Source: an uncultured Planctomycetota bacterium
GTDB lineage: Bacteria > Planctomycetota > Brocadiia > CAIUPP01
Assembly (NCBI GenBank): GCA_903901045.1
Contig: CAIUPP010000035.1
Location: 1-39,602 of the forward strand
Direction of reading: 5' to 3'
DNA length: 39,602 nucleotides
The position numbers and the translations under genes are program-made. The first letter of the stretch is position 1, and each line of letters opens with the position of its first letter. Positions 25,972-34,908 of the stretch are shown here, piece by piece. The notes under the pieces are model-generated. The model was not told the origin of the DNA and made no database searches. It was given only the letters and a program-made list of their open reading frames with translations.

Positions 25972-27222
25972 TCAAGCTTTCCTCCGACCGCTCAGCAGGT
26001 CTGGAATGCAGATCCAAGCGCTCTTGTTCTGCATGGACTTCGTTGCCGCGACGCCGATGAGCACGCTGTTGCAGGCATCCCGCGTGCCGGCCATTTGGCC
26101 TTCCGTGTCAGACAGGCCGGGTTCAAAGAGCATTCGGAGCAAGCGCGAGTCGCCGCCGCCATGCCCTCCGATGCCGATAGGCGGCGTGTGAATGGACCGT
26201 GAGCCGTCATTCAGCATCACGATGACTTGGCGGTCCCTCGGGTCTTTCCAGGCGTTTGCGCTGTGCATCTCTCTGTACTCGAGCCGGCCCTTCTTGCCCT
26301 GAATTTGAAGCTCCAGCCCTTCCCATGGCGACCAAGCTTGAAGCGAATAGGAGAACTTGGCGCCATTCTTGTACTTCACCATGGTGGAGTAATGGTCCTC
26401 GATGTCAATCGCCGGATCAAAGACGCAACTATCGGCGACGTAGCCGGTTTCCTTCTCGGCCGCGCGGTGGAGTTGGATGAAATCACGCCAGAAGGGTTCA
26501 GAATCGAGCCCCAGGTAGAACTGACACTTGCCCTTGTGCGGGCAGCCCATGCAGCGCTTGGAACGGTAGGGTCCCTGCTTGCCGTAGAACGCCAACCCCC
26601 CTTGGGCGCTGACGAACTCCGGCTCGTCGCCGATTATCCAGTTGACAACGTCGAAGTGATGCGTGGATTTGTGCACCTGCAACCCGCCACTGTAAGCGCG
26701 GCGACTGTTCCAGCGGTGGAAGTAGCTCGCGCCGTGGGCCAGGTCGAGCGGCCAGTGCATGTCCACGGTGATTACCTCACCAATTACCCCGTCCTGCACG
26801 AGCCGGTGAATCAACGTCATGGGGGGCGTGAAACGGAAATTGAAGGTGACGGTCACCTTGCGACCGCTCCTCTTTTCGGCAGCAAGGATGGCTCGGCATT
26901 TTTCATCGTCAATAGTCATCGGCTTCTCAGTGATGACGTCCTTGCCCGCCTTGAGTCCCTTGATAATGTACTCATGGTGGACGCTGTCTATCGTCGCTAC
27001 GATGAGCGTGTCGAACTCCACTTCCTTCACCATTTGGTCGAAGTCCTTGTAGGTCGGGACCGGTTTGGGAAGTTGCTTGTTGCAATGGTCCATGTGGACC
27101 TGGGAGATGTCGCAGAGGGCCGCCAGTTCAGACGTTTGGCCGAATTGCGTGCAGAGCGGCAAGGCGTACATGGCACGGCCACGATTCGAGACGCCGACCA
27201 GAGCGAAACGCTTTCTCTTCAT
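25972..27222 (-). CDS. Gfo/Idh/MocA family oxidoreductase with cysteine cluster
   Basis: The 416-residue protein has an N-terminal Rossmann motif (ALVG10-VSNRG15-RA) and the catalytic E99-K100-P101. HKSTHHFDVVNWIIGDEP gives the His/Asp region of the C-terminal domain. A cluster C224-M-G-C227-...-C233 (RCMGCPHKGKC) in the C-domain is unusual for the superfamily at large and could bind a metal. The start at 27222 follows AAGGGAG. The gene lies 64 nt behind the LacI regulator stop, without a promoter in between, so they form a two-gene transcript. A sugar or sugar-acid dehydrogenase role is inferred from family. It is not closely similar to the oxidoreductase at 13273. Confidence 0.9.
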   Translation of the reverse strand: MKRKRFALVGVSNRGRAMYALPLCTQFGQTSELAALCDISQVHMDHCNKQLPKPVPTYKDFDQMVKEVEFDTLIVATIDSVHHEYIIKGLKAGKDVITEKPMTIDDEKCRAILAAEKRSGRKVTVTFNFRFTPPMTLIHRLVQDGVIGEVITVDMHWPLDLAHGASYFHRWNSRRAYSGGLQVHKSTHHFDVVNWIIGDEPEFVSAQGGLAFYGKQGPYRSKRCMGCPHKGKCQFYLGLDSEPFWRDFIQLHRAAEKETGYVADSCVFDPAIDIEDHYSTMVKYKNGAKFSYSLQAWSPWEGLELQIQGKKGRLEYREMHSANAWKDPRDRQVIVMLNDGSRSIHTPPIGIGGHGGGDSRLLRMLFEPGLSDTEGQMAGTRDACNSVLIGVAATKSMQNKSAWICIPDLLSGRRKA

Positions 27223-27286
27223 GAGTCGTGAACTCCCTTAAAATACCGAAATGATAACCCTGTGAGATGCGTGAGGCCCCTTCGCG

Positions 27287-28282
27287 TCATGCCTGCCGGC
27301 ACGGGCCTATGGACTCGCGCTCGATGAATTCGGGCACAAGCGTGACATTAGGGACTTTCTCGCCCTTCATGAGGCGCACCAGCATGTCCACGGAATGGTT
27401 GCGCATGGCATCGCGCGGTTGTCGGAGCGTCGTCAATTGGGGTGAAATGATGCCAGCCGTGCTGATATCGTCATGCCCTATAACGGAACAATCGTGCGGA
27501 ATTTCCAAGCCGAGTGCCTTCAGTGCGAACATCGCCTCGATGGCCATCAGGTCGTTGCTGCAAATGATCGCCGTCACGCTCTTGAACTCAGCCCGATGCC
27601 TCATGAGGTATTCTCGTACGAGGCCGGTCTCACTTCCGGTCACATGGACTTGTGTTTCGTCCGGAAGGCCTGCATCCCGCAGGGCGGCCATGTAACCAGC
27701 GCGCTTCTGTTCGGTGCCCTCGATGGATGGCGCCACGAATGCAATTCGCCTGTGGCCGAGTTCGACCAGGCGCTCTACGGCCTTTCGGACGCCGGCGGCT
27801 CGATCAGTCATCACCCATGGATGGCCGGGCACTTTCTCTGCGGAATGAACGACGCAGGGAATATCAGCAGGAATATATTGAGCCGACTTGCTTCCGTACA
27901 AGCCTGAATGGAAGAGGATGCCATCCACTCGTCGCGCCCGCAGTTCTCTCAAGGCCTGCTCTTCCAGGGCGAAAGATGGGCGGCTCTCAATCATGATGGT
28001 TCCATAGCCGTGGGCCTGAAGCGCTTCGGTCACGCCGGACATGAGATATCCGTTGACCTCCGAATTGAAGAACCCGCCCACGATGCCCACCATGTTTGAC
28101 CGGCGCTGTCGCAACGCTCTGGCGAAACAATTCGGCGTGTAATCCAATTCCTTAGCCGCCTCACGGATAATGCGCTTGGATTCCTGGGAGGCATAGCAGC
28201 GTTTGTCCCCGGAAAGGACCCTGGAAACGGTGGACGCCTCAAATCCCGTTCTCTCGGCCACGTCCTTGAGTGTCACGCGCAC
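27287..28282 (-). CDS. LacI-family transcriptional regulator
   Basis: The 331-residue protein has the canonical LacI headpiece at the extreme N-terminus (VTLKDVAERTGFEASTVSRVLSGDKR, hinge LDYTPNCFARALRQRRS) and a periplasmic-binding-protein-type sugar domain (LGHRRIAFVAP, AIICSNDLMAIEAM, CSVIGHDDISTAG). GTG 28282 was chosen because it places the headpiece at residue 2 and has AAGGAAG upstream; the longer frame to 28369 would run through the operator and promoter. Its own promoter (28329-28357) and an imperfect palindrome (28314-28329) lie just upstream, so autoregulation is likely. It probably controls the oxidoreductase at 25972. Confidence 0.92.
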   Translation of the reverse strand: MRVTLKDVAERTGFEASTVSRVLSGDKRCYASQESKRIIREAAKELDYTPNCFARALRQRRSNMVGIVGGFFNSEVNGYLMSGVTEALQAHGYGTIMIESRPSFALEEQALRELRARRVDGILFHSGLYGSKSAQYIPADIPCVVHSAEKVPGHPWVMTDRAAGVRKAVERLVELGHRRIAFVAPSIEGTEQKRAGYMAALRDAGLPDETQVHVTGSETGLVREYLMRHRAEFKSVTAIICSNDLMAIEAMFALKALGLEIPHDCSVIGHDDISTAGIISPQLTTLRQPRDAMRNHSVDMLVRLMKGEKVPNVTLVPEFIERESIGPCRQA

Positions 28283-28313
28283 GAGACTGTCTTCCTTAAT
28301 AACAATGGATTGA

Positions 28314-28329
28314 TAGCATACGATTGCTA
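28314..28329. promoter_or_regulatory. LacI-type operator
   Basis: TAGCA (28314-28318) and TGCTA (28325-28329) are inverted arms around a 6-nt spacer with a central CG, the arrangement typical of LacI-family sites. It abuts the -10 box of the regulator promoter. Confidence 0.55.
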
Positions 28330-28357
28330 GTGTAATCCTTCTGAGGCCGGAAGTCAA
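28329..28357 (-). promoter_or_regulatory. Promoter of the LacI regulator
   Basis: On the minus strand TTGACT (28357-28352) and TACACT (28334-28329) are separated by 17 nt. The start would fall within the operator at 28314-28329, about 40 nt before the GTG codon at 28282. Confidence 0.6.
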
Positions 28358-28376
28358 CACGATCCGCACCTATGGG

Positions 28377-28513
28377 GAACGCGGGAGCGTTTTCCCACGC
28401 TATGGGTAACAGCAAGACGCCGCGTTGAACGCGTTTCGCGGTCGTCTTCTCTCCGCAGACCATCCATTTCGGCCGCTTCCGGCGTCAGATGGAATTTACG
28501 GGATGGACAATTG
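28377..28513 (+). repeat. Repeat family B, copy 2 (137 bp)
   Basis: The segment matches 15004-15140 at 127 of 137 positions by eye, no gaps. It lies directly upstream of the LacI promoter but in the opposite orientation relative to the regulator, whereas copy 1 reads towards its regulator. No plus-strand gene follows it, so it may be left over from a lost cassette. Confidence 0.8.
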
Positions 28514-28539
28514 CGGTAATCGCCGCCAGCCTTCAGCGG

Positions 28540-29029
28540 GTCAATCCCGTCCCTGTCCCGGAATATCCGTTCGATGACCGCCTGACAAACGCGTTCGACC
28601 TCTTCGAGCGTCCTTCCGTACACGCCAGGAGGAAAGTTCAGCTTGCACACGTCCTGGGTTACTCTTTCCATCGCATCCTCCTGGATCGGCTGCACAGTCA
28701 GATTGGTTTCGTCCGCGATGATGCGATTCCCTTTGCAGCGCAGAATGAGGGCCTTGATCCCATATGCCTTCAGACCCCGCCTGTGGAAATGGATCGGCCA
28801 ATCCAGCGGCACGTTGAACACCCGCGCGGCGCGAAAGGTATTCGGTTCCTTGAACTCTGTTCCGGCCATGAGGCGATATGGCAGAAGACGCCCCCTTGGC
28901 GCGGTCGCAGAACGCACTGGCCACGTTGAACCTCGCGAGGGTCTCCGTCAGGCCGTCTTCTCACTGCCGGAGGTACACGGGATCGAGGCAGGCGTTACAG
29001 ACCAGACGAACTTGCTTACGCAATGCCAT
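28540..29029 (-). pseudogene. Decayed gene of unknown function behind the DapA-like gene
   Basis: A strong ribosome site AAGGAGG (29046-29040) and ATG 29029 follow the DapA-like stop by 26 nt, but the frame stops after 22 residues (MALRKQVRLVCNACLDPVYL..). The same frame resumes past the stop as EDGLTETLARFNVASAFCDRAK, and a protein-like stretch appears in another frame downstream (VFNVPLDWPIHFHRRGLKAY, LTVQPIQEDAMERVTQDVCK). This pattern of good start, early stop and frame change suggests a broken gene. The last segment is faintly like the C-terminus of DegT-type aminotransferases, a resemblance too weak to name a function. Confidence 0.4.
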
Positions 29030-29055
29030 CGCCAGCCGTCCTCCTTGTCAGGGGT

Positions 29056-29970
29056 TCAGCCGAGCCACTTGGCATGCTTGTTGACCATGATTCCCCGGCA
29101 TTTGTGATAGACGTCTTCCGAGAAACAGTGATACGGAGAGAGAAGGCGCAGCGGCATTTCGACTCCGGCTATTCGGGCAAGCATCTTGTCATAAGCCCCG
29201 TCGACAGGGTCACGGAACTTCGTTGGCTCAAGGAAGTCGTGGATGACTTGGGCCATCCCTCCCGCAATGGCAAGTGCCTCGCCAGACCGCCCGCGGCTGT
29301 CGGCATCATAAAGTTGCTTCGTCTTCGTCGGCATCATGCCGCCAAAAGAACTGAGCATCGAGCATTCTCCATACAGGCAACCGTAGGGGAAGAGGAACTC
29401 GCCGAAGAAGTGCTGAAGGTCCGGCGCGTTCGTCATCAGGTCCACCACGCGCATGACGCTGTCGCCCGTGTTCTTGGTCGCAACCAGGTTCGGCACTTCG
29501 TCGGCAATGCGTCGGTAGTCCGAACCGTTCAGGAGCCTCTTGGCGCGCATAAGGTTGTAGTGAAGGAACTTTGAGTCGGGGAAAGCGCCGCACACGTCCC
29601 TGAAGAAGGTCCGCATTTCATCGTTGTCGAGGACTCCCCACGACGGGAGCGAAATCTGAAATTCGCGGAATCCCAACTGGTGGGCAAACGCGATTCGTTC
29701 TACGATGTTCGCCGTGGAAAGGCCGATGGTCCCCACCTGAGGAAAGACGCCGGCTCCCTTTGTCTCTTCCCGGAAGACCGTGACGACCTCGCGGAAACGT
29801 TCCGTATCCACGGCGTAACCTTCCCCGCACGTGCCAAACACGTACACATGGTTGAACCCCTTGGCCAGGAGGTCACGCACGAGTTGACGGAACGCGCCCT
29901 CGATCAGGCGTTCCTTATCATCCCACGGGCAAACCGTCGAAATCAGCATTGCTTGTGGATACCTCGCCAT
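29056..29970 (-). CDS. DapA/NanA-superfamily class I aldolase
   Basis: The 304-residue TIM-barrel lyase of the dihydrodipicolinate synthase / N-acetylneuraminate lyase superfamily has the carboxylate-binding motif GTCGE (46-50, variant of GTTGE), the catalytic tyrosine Y138 in FLHYN and the Schiff-base lysine K166 in LVATKNTGD. In a carbohydrate operon such paralogues usually cleave or dehydrate 2-keto-3-deoxy sugar acids or sialic-acid-like compounds rather than make lysine precursors; this is inferred. ATG 29970 lies two bases behind the stop of the amidohydrolase remnant, whose last codons contain the ribosome site. The remnant and this gene were once translationally coupled. Confidence 0.9.
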   Translation of the reverse strand: MARYPQAMLISTVCPWDDKERLIEGAFRQLVRDLLAKGFNHVYVFGTCGEGYAVDTERFREVVTVFREETKGAGVFPQVGTIGLSTANIVERIAFAHQLGFREFQISLPSWGVLDNDEMRTFFRDVCGAFPDSKFLHYNLMRAKRLLNGSDYRRIADEVPNLVATKNTGDSVMRVVDLMTNAPDLQHFFGEFLFPYGCLYGECSMLSSFGGMMPTKTKQLYDADSRGRSGEALAIAGGMAQVIHDFLEPTKFRDPVDGAYDKMLARIAGVEMPLRLLSPYHCFSEDVYHKCRGIMVNKHAKWLG

Positions 29971-29972
29971 TT

Positions 29973-30345
29973 TCAGCCCTTGTCCTTCAATTTTAAACCA
30001 AAGAGTAGTACGGCATTGTCACTCAGGATCCGTCGTTTCTGTCGTTGCGTAATATCGGCATATTCTATTCGAGCACGCTGCATGGGAGCGAAATAGAGCG
30101 GGGCTGTCCGAGCCGAAGAGTATCTTCTCCGCGCCTGCCTCCCCCACGGCCCATTCGAGGAGCCGGTTCGTGATGGACTTGGCGCTGAAAGTGTCCGCAT
30201 AGACGTCCATTCCGCGCCGCCTGTATGGCGCGCGCTTGTTGGGAGGGATCGCCGTCCAAATCATTCCCCAAATGCGCCAGGATGAGCCGTACGCCGGCAT
30301 TCCTGGCGGCCCTATTCCTTCACCCGGCTCTCACGTCGGCCACGC
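29973..30345 (-). pseudogene. Amidohydrolase family 2 remnant (frameshifted, N-terminus lost)
   Basis: Three frame segments join into one amidohydrolase C-terminus: NAGVRLILAHLGNDLDGDPS and following in one frame; DVYADTFSAKSITNRLLEW to GAEKILFGSDSP in the next; LYFAPMQRARIEYADITQRQ and ILSDNAVLLFGL in the third. AHLGND and LFGSDSP match the conserved metal-site histidine and aspartate regions of the family. There is an in-frame stop before the first segment, and the N-terminal HxH half is absent; the LamG gene ends at 30354 just upstream. Either two true frameshifts or sequencing errors could explain the frame changes, but the missing half argues for a dead gene. Confidence 0.75.
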
Positions 30346-30353
30346 GTGCCCGG

Positions 30354-33300
30354 TTATCGCTCACCGAACACAAACTCGCCGAAATTGGCGTCCAAGTTGA
30401 AGAACCCGCCGCCTGAGTAGGCCCAGCCGGAGAGAGTCGCCTGGCCTCCCTGGCGGAACAGCCCGGCGGTCCAGACGTCCCCCTTCTTCGGGGCAGGGAC
30501 GCCGAAATCGGACCAGGGGATTGCCACCTCGGCCTGCCAGGAAATCTGGAAGCCAAAGTCGGTGGCCGCCTTCCATGTGCCGTTCCAGTCCACATTAGCC
30601 AACTTCACCTGCGGGTCGTCATACACCCCGTCCCACTGTCCGCCGCCGGCGCTGACGCAGAACTGGTAGACCTTGTTGACCCCCTTAGGCATGAGGTAAA
30701 TCTCGATATTCGGTGGCTGGCAGCACTGGCGCGCATCGTGGGTCAGCTTGGTTGGCAGCCGCAGGATCGCTTCGATGCAGCGCGCGCCGACGTACAGGTT
30801 CTTGTCGTCATAACCGACGTAGTAGGTCGTTTGGCCGCCGGGAACATCCAGCCGGGCGGCTTTCGCCCAGTCGGCATCGTTCAACGCGCCGGTCAGCGGC
30901 GGTGGGGTGGGCATGTACGAGATCACCGCTTGTTTCCGCTGGACCTTCAACTCCACTTTCTCCGAGGCAGGGCGGGGGACGAAGCGGAAGTCGGAAACGT
31001 ACGCGCTTCCGGCCGGCAGCGTCCAATACAGCGCGGACGTGCGCTCCCAGTCCGCCTTCGGGTGGGTGTCGAACTGGTCCTCCAGGATCGTGAACTCCTT
31101 CCAGCCGGCGAAGTCCAGCGGGATCTTCTTGACGAAAGCGTTAGCGCCGTTCCCGAATGCGAAGATCAGTTCTCCCTTCGCCGAGCCGCCATTCACCTTG
31201 AAGGTCACTCCCTTGGTCCCCTCGAAAGGGGAGTTGAACGGACTGATGATCCGGCCCGGACCGGTCATCTTCCAGCAGGGAAGACCATCGAACTTGTCCG
31301 CCTCGATCTTCGCCGAACCCTGGTCGCGCAGGTAGCTGAGGGCGTAGTCATTGTACTCGTTCCGTTTCACCGGCGTCAGCGGCGCCGGTTGGCCGCCCTG
31401 CGCCCGGGTCACCACGATCTGGGTATCGCCTCTGGCGACAGGGACTTTTGCGAAGTTCTGGCCGCCGAACGCCAGCGTCTCGCAGGCCACCGGCTTTCCG
31501 TTCACAGACGCCTGCGCCCCCTGCCATCCGGCCGGCAAGAGCGCAAGGATTTCGGCGGCGTCGGCCTCGCTGCGGACGGTCAGACGCACATCATTCGCGG
31601 CCATCGCGCCGTCAATCGCCACGCCGCGGCCGCTGGACATCAGATAGTTCATCCGCCGTCCGTCCGCGGAGTACACAAAGCCAGGAACCTGGCTCAGCGT
31701 GGTCATCCTGAGGATGTTGTACTTCAATCCCGGCGCAACGATCGTGAGCGCGCCGGCTGCGGGGGTGAGGATGTCGAACTGATACGACTCGGAGTCATAC
31801 GACTCGCGCAGATGCTCCGTAACCGGGGGGTGATAGTGAGCGTGCTCGATGAGCGGCTGAATCTGCCAGACATAAACGGGCCGCTGCGGGTCCAGCGCCA
31901 GGCCGGCCAGCGAAAGGGTGATGCTCTCCGTCCGGGTTTCCTCCGCATGGTTGACCACGGGCAGGAGGTAGCTGTTCCCTTGCTTGAGGAAGGCGCTCTC
32001 GAGCGTGGTCGTTTCAAAGGTCCACCAGTTCGGGTGGACGTTGTTGTTGACCAGAAGTTCGTTGTCTTTGACCTCGTAGGACAGGTCGCTGAACAGCAGC
32101 GTATGGGCGATGCCGAGGCTGCTCCACAGCGTTCCCAGGTGCGGCTTGAGGCCGTACATGGCGTAATGGTTGGAGTGGCCTTGTGAACTCCAGTAGAGAA
32201 TGCAATTGATGTTGGGCGGACGCATGGCGCGCGCCATGACATAGGCCATGTTGGCCATCGTGCGCCAGTCCTTCTTGTCAATCGGGTCGAAGGGGGCGCC
32301 GTACTCGAAGTAGCCGCCGTGCGAGGTGTCCGGGTAGCAGCCGCCGTTCTGGAAGTGGATTTTGCCCATCTCCTCGGCCACCAACTTCATCCCGCGCAGG
32401 ATGATGTGCGAGTGGTAATTGTGGACGAAGTTCATCTGCGGGAAGAAGTTGACCGCCTCGCTGTGGCCGCCGTCCACGTAGGTCATGTCCACGTCGAGGT
32501 TCTTGAGCATCTCGCGGCGCTGGTTGAGGATGAAATCCACCTGGTCCTGGGTGACGCAGTTCAGGAAGTAGTTGTAGGTCTCGCCGGAGCCGTACTGGCA
32601 GAGGTCGCCATTCTGGTTGCGCAGCAGCCACTCCGGGTGCTCCTGGTACGTCTTGGACTTATCGGAGGCGCTGCCGTACCATGTATAGAGTCCGAGACGC
32701 ATGCGGGCCGGGTCGAGCGCGTGGAACTTCTCCAGGTCCTTGTTGATCGAATCGGCGCTGCGTACGGCGGGATGCGTGCCGGTTCTATTCAGCGGAAGGA
32801 TGGTTCCTTTGGAGGCATAGTCGCCGGTGATCATCACGTCGCTCAGGAAGGTCGGCAGCATCTCGCCGGGAGCGCAATCCGCCAGGATGTTCTCCGCCCG
32901 CCCGTTGCACCAGCCGGTGTTGTAGGCGATGCTGTCATAATCATAGTGACCGACCGTCTTGACGCGATGCCACCATTCCGGCACTTTGCTCCTGGCCATC
33001 TCCGCCATGTCGGGCAGGTTCATCATGTGATCGTGGAAGGCGCGCGCGTCCCCGTCCAGAACGGCCAGGTGCGTCTCAGCGGAAAAGAAATATCCCTCCC
33101 GGACCACGTCGCCGCTGATGTATCCTTCCCATCCCTGGGGGTCAAGATAACCCTGGTCTTCAATGACATCCGGCATGAAGGCGATGGTGAAGAAGCGCTC
33201 ATAGTGTCCATTGATCTTGAACCGATAGTGGCTGAACATCAGGTTCGTCTTCGGCTGCTGATAGGCGAAAAAAGAACTACTCAAGTCTTGGATGGGCTTG

Positions 33301-34874
33301 CGGGCCTTGACCTCGCTGCCAAGGGCGAAGGGGACAGTCCCGGTTCCGGGGCCGCTGCCGCCGTCCCAGATCGGGCGGTAGATGTAGCCGTCCTTGCAAA
33401 AATCCGGCGTCATCGTCAGGGCCGAGCGAAGGAAAAATAGCTTGCCGTCGTTCGCGTCCGTCGTGGCGCGGAAATAGACGACTTTCGTGACGTAGTCCTT
33501 CTCCAGTCGATACGCTTTCGTCAATTCGATATCCGGCAGGCCGGGGTTGGTGCAGACCAGTTCAAAGCCGTCGGGCTTGCCTTCGGCGCCCTGGCGGAAG
33601 CCGATCACCTTGTCGTTCGCTTCGGAGACGCGCGGACTGTCCTTGTCGCCGAAGAGGTAGATGTCATGGCTCTCCTGGACCACCGAAGTGTTGTCCGGCA
33701 GGTGTACGACGCGAACAACCTGGCCAGTGACGGGGGAGATTTCGCACTCGACCTTGTCGCTGCGCAGCGTCAGTTTGGCCGGCGGGGCCGAGGTGGGGCG
33801 CTGCTCCGGCGTGCGGGTCAGTCCGATGTACGGGCGCGCGGGGTATTTGGGAATCTTGAACGACCCGGTCGAAATGACCTCTTTATTCGGCGCGCGTAAT
33901 GTGGCGCGGATTTCATAGTCGCCAGCCGGCCACTCCGTGGAGGGGAAGGTCACGACGACCTTGCGCGGATCGGCCATTCCCTCCAGTGTGCGCGCGGCCA
34001 CGGGTTTCTCCTGCCCGGCGGCGAGTACTTGGACGTCCACGGCTGGCTTGAATGGCAACGTTTCCGCGCCGGAGAGGTCGAGCGCAACGTGCAAATTCTT
34101 CCCCACGAAGAACGGCAGAGGACGGAAGCCCACGTCAATGACCGGGATTATCTTGTTGTCCTTCGGGGCGTCCGCGGCGAGCGCCTGGATCTCCTGGCCG
34201 GAGAGGGTGCGGTTGTAGATGCGGACGCCGGCCAGAGCGCCCTTGAAGAACATCTTCAGCTCAGGACCGTACCGGCCCTTGCCCAGGACGAGGTTGACGG
34301 GGGTCTCAATCCAGATCAGCGGGTTCTCCGTGCGCGCGCGCGTGGTGTCCAGCGCGCCGTCAATGTACAGCCGCTCCTCGTGTGTCTGCAGGTCGTACAC
34401 CACCGCCACGTGATGCCACTCTCCCACCGGCAGGACGCCCTTTGAAACGGTGGAGGTCCAGTGCTTCTCAGGGACGTCGGAAATGGTGGTGAACCCGACG
34501 TTCCCCTTGTCGGACAAGTAAACGTTGTAGTCGGCCTTGCCAACGACGTAATACTTCTGTTGCTTGGGCAAGGGGGCGTCGCGCATGACCCACATCGCGA
34601 TGCTCAAAGGACCGGGAATCCCCAGCGTTTTCCCGTTGCCGCAGTCCACGTAGGATTGGACGCCGTCGAACTGAAGCGCGAAGCCGCCCGCGCGCTTGAC
34701 CCAGTGCGCGCCGGCGATATTGCCGATATTGCCATTGCCGCTCTTGTCGGCCAGGGCCGCGCCGGAACCCTCCGAAAGGGGGTACCAGGCCGCCAAGCCT
34801 TCTTCCGCCCGCGCTGCCGAGGCGGCGGCAAGCGCCACGATGCACGCCAAGACAAGGAAACAAGAGCGACTCAT
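30354..34874 (-). CDS. Giant secreted LamG / alpha-galactosidase-like / CBM9-like protein
   Basis: The 1506-residue protein has a signal peptide ending ARA|EEG (residue 23). ATG 34874 has AAGGAG 8 nt upstream; the longer TTG start at 34880 is less likely. Domains in order: LamG (about 28-232, AAWYPLSEGSG to VRIYNRTLSGQEI), beta-rich region (about 245-620), a TIM barrel (about 640-960) reminiscent of alpha-galactosidases of GH36/GH27 type (TYQEHPEWLLRNQNGD near 731, LDVDMTYVDGG near 798 with the candidate catalytic aspartate), a beta domain, and a C-terminal CBM9-like module (about 1320-1505, LTGALNDADWAKAARLD, NLYVGARC, NIEIYLMPKG). It is separated from the pseudopilin by a hairpin, as in the other two units. 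Likely extracellular; substrate unknown. Confidence 0.85.
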   Translation of the reverse strand: MSRSCFLVLACIVALAAASAARAEEGLAAWYPLSEGSGAALADKSGNGNIGNIAGAHWVKRAGGFALQFDGVQSYVDCGNGKTLGIPGPLSIAMWVMRDAPLPKQQKYYVVGKADYNVYLSDKGNVGFTTISDVPEKHWTSTVSKGVLPVGEWHHVAVVYDLQTHEERLYIDGALDTTRARTENPLIWIETPVNLVLGKGRYGPELKMFFKGALAGVRIYNRTLSGQEIQALAADAPKDNKIIPVIDVGFRPLPFFVGKNLHVALDLSGAETLPFKPAVDVQVLAAGQEKPVAARTLEGMADPRKVVVTFPSTEWPAGDYEIRATLRAPNKEVISTGSFKIPKYPARPYIGLTRTPEQRPTSAPPAKLTLRSDKVECEISPVTGQVVRVVHLPDNTSVVQESHDIYLFGDKDSPRVSEANDKVIGFRQGAEGKPDGFELVCTNPGLPDIELTKAYRLEKDYVTKVVYFRATTDANDGKLFFLRSALTMTPDFCKDGYIYRPIWDGGSGPGTGTVPFALGSEVKARKPIQDLSSSFFAYQQPKTNLMFSHYRFKINGHYERFFTIAFMPDVIEDQGYLDPQGWEGYISGDVVREGYFFSAETHLAVLDGDARAFHDHMMNLPDMAEMARSKVPEWWHRVKTVGHYDYDSIAYNTGWCNGRAENILADCAPGEMLPTFLSDVMITGDYASKGTILPLNRTGTHPAVRSADSINKDLEKFHALDPARMRLGLYTWYGSASDKSKTYQEHPEWLLRNQNGDLCQYGSGETYNYFLNCVTQDQVDFILNQRREMLKNLDVDMTYVDGGHSEAVNFFPQMNFVHNYHSHIILRGMKLVAEEMGKIHFQNGGCYPDTSHGGYFEYGAPFDPIDKKDWRTMANMAYVMARAMRPPNINCILYWSSQGHSNHYAMYGLKPHLGTLWSSLGIAHTLLFSDLSYEVKDNELLVNNNVHPNWWTFETTTLESAFLKQGNSYLLPVVNHAEETRTESITLSLAGLALDPQRPVYVWQIQPLIEHAHYHPPVTEHLRESYDSESYQFDILTPAAGALTIVAPGLKYNILRMTTLSQVPGFVYSADGRRMNYLMSSGRGVAIDGAMAANDVRLTVRSEADAAEILALLPAGWQGAQASVNGKPVACETLAFGGQNFAKVPVARGDTQIVVTRAQGGQPAPLTPVKRNEYNDYALSYLRDQGSAKIEADKFDGLPCWKMTGPGRIISPFNSPFEGTKGVTFKVNGGSAKGELIFAFGNGANAFVKKIPLDFAGWKEFTILEDQFDTHPKADWERTSALYWTLPAGSAYVSDFRFVPRPASEKVELKVQRKQAVISYMPTPPPLTGALNDADWAKAARLDVPGGQTTYYVGYDDKNLYVGARCIEAILRLPTKLTHDARQCCQPPNIEIYLMPKGVNKVYQFCVSAGGGQWDGVYDDPQVKLANVDWNGTWKAATDFGFQISWQAEVAIPWSDFGVPAPKKGDVWTAGLFRQGGQATLSGWAYSGGGFFNLDANFGEFVFGER

Positions 34875-34908
34875 TGGCAAGACTCCTTACAGGTGGGTTC
34901 TTGGGGGA

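Noticed and set aside
26227-27231. Plus-strand open frame opposite the minus-strand oxidoreductase
   Set aside because: It exactly mirrors a clear Gfo/Idh/MocA gene and contains no recognisable domain.
28541-29029. Resemblance of the decayed region to the TnpB N-terminus (ETLARFNVAS)
   Set aside because: Only a few residues fit and no RuvC motif, zinc ribbon or flanking element end is present.
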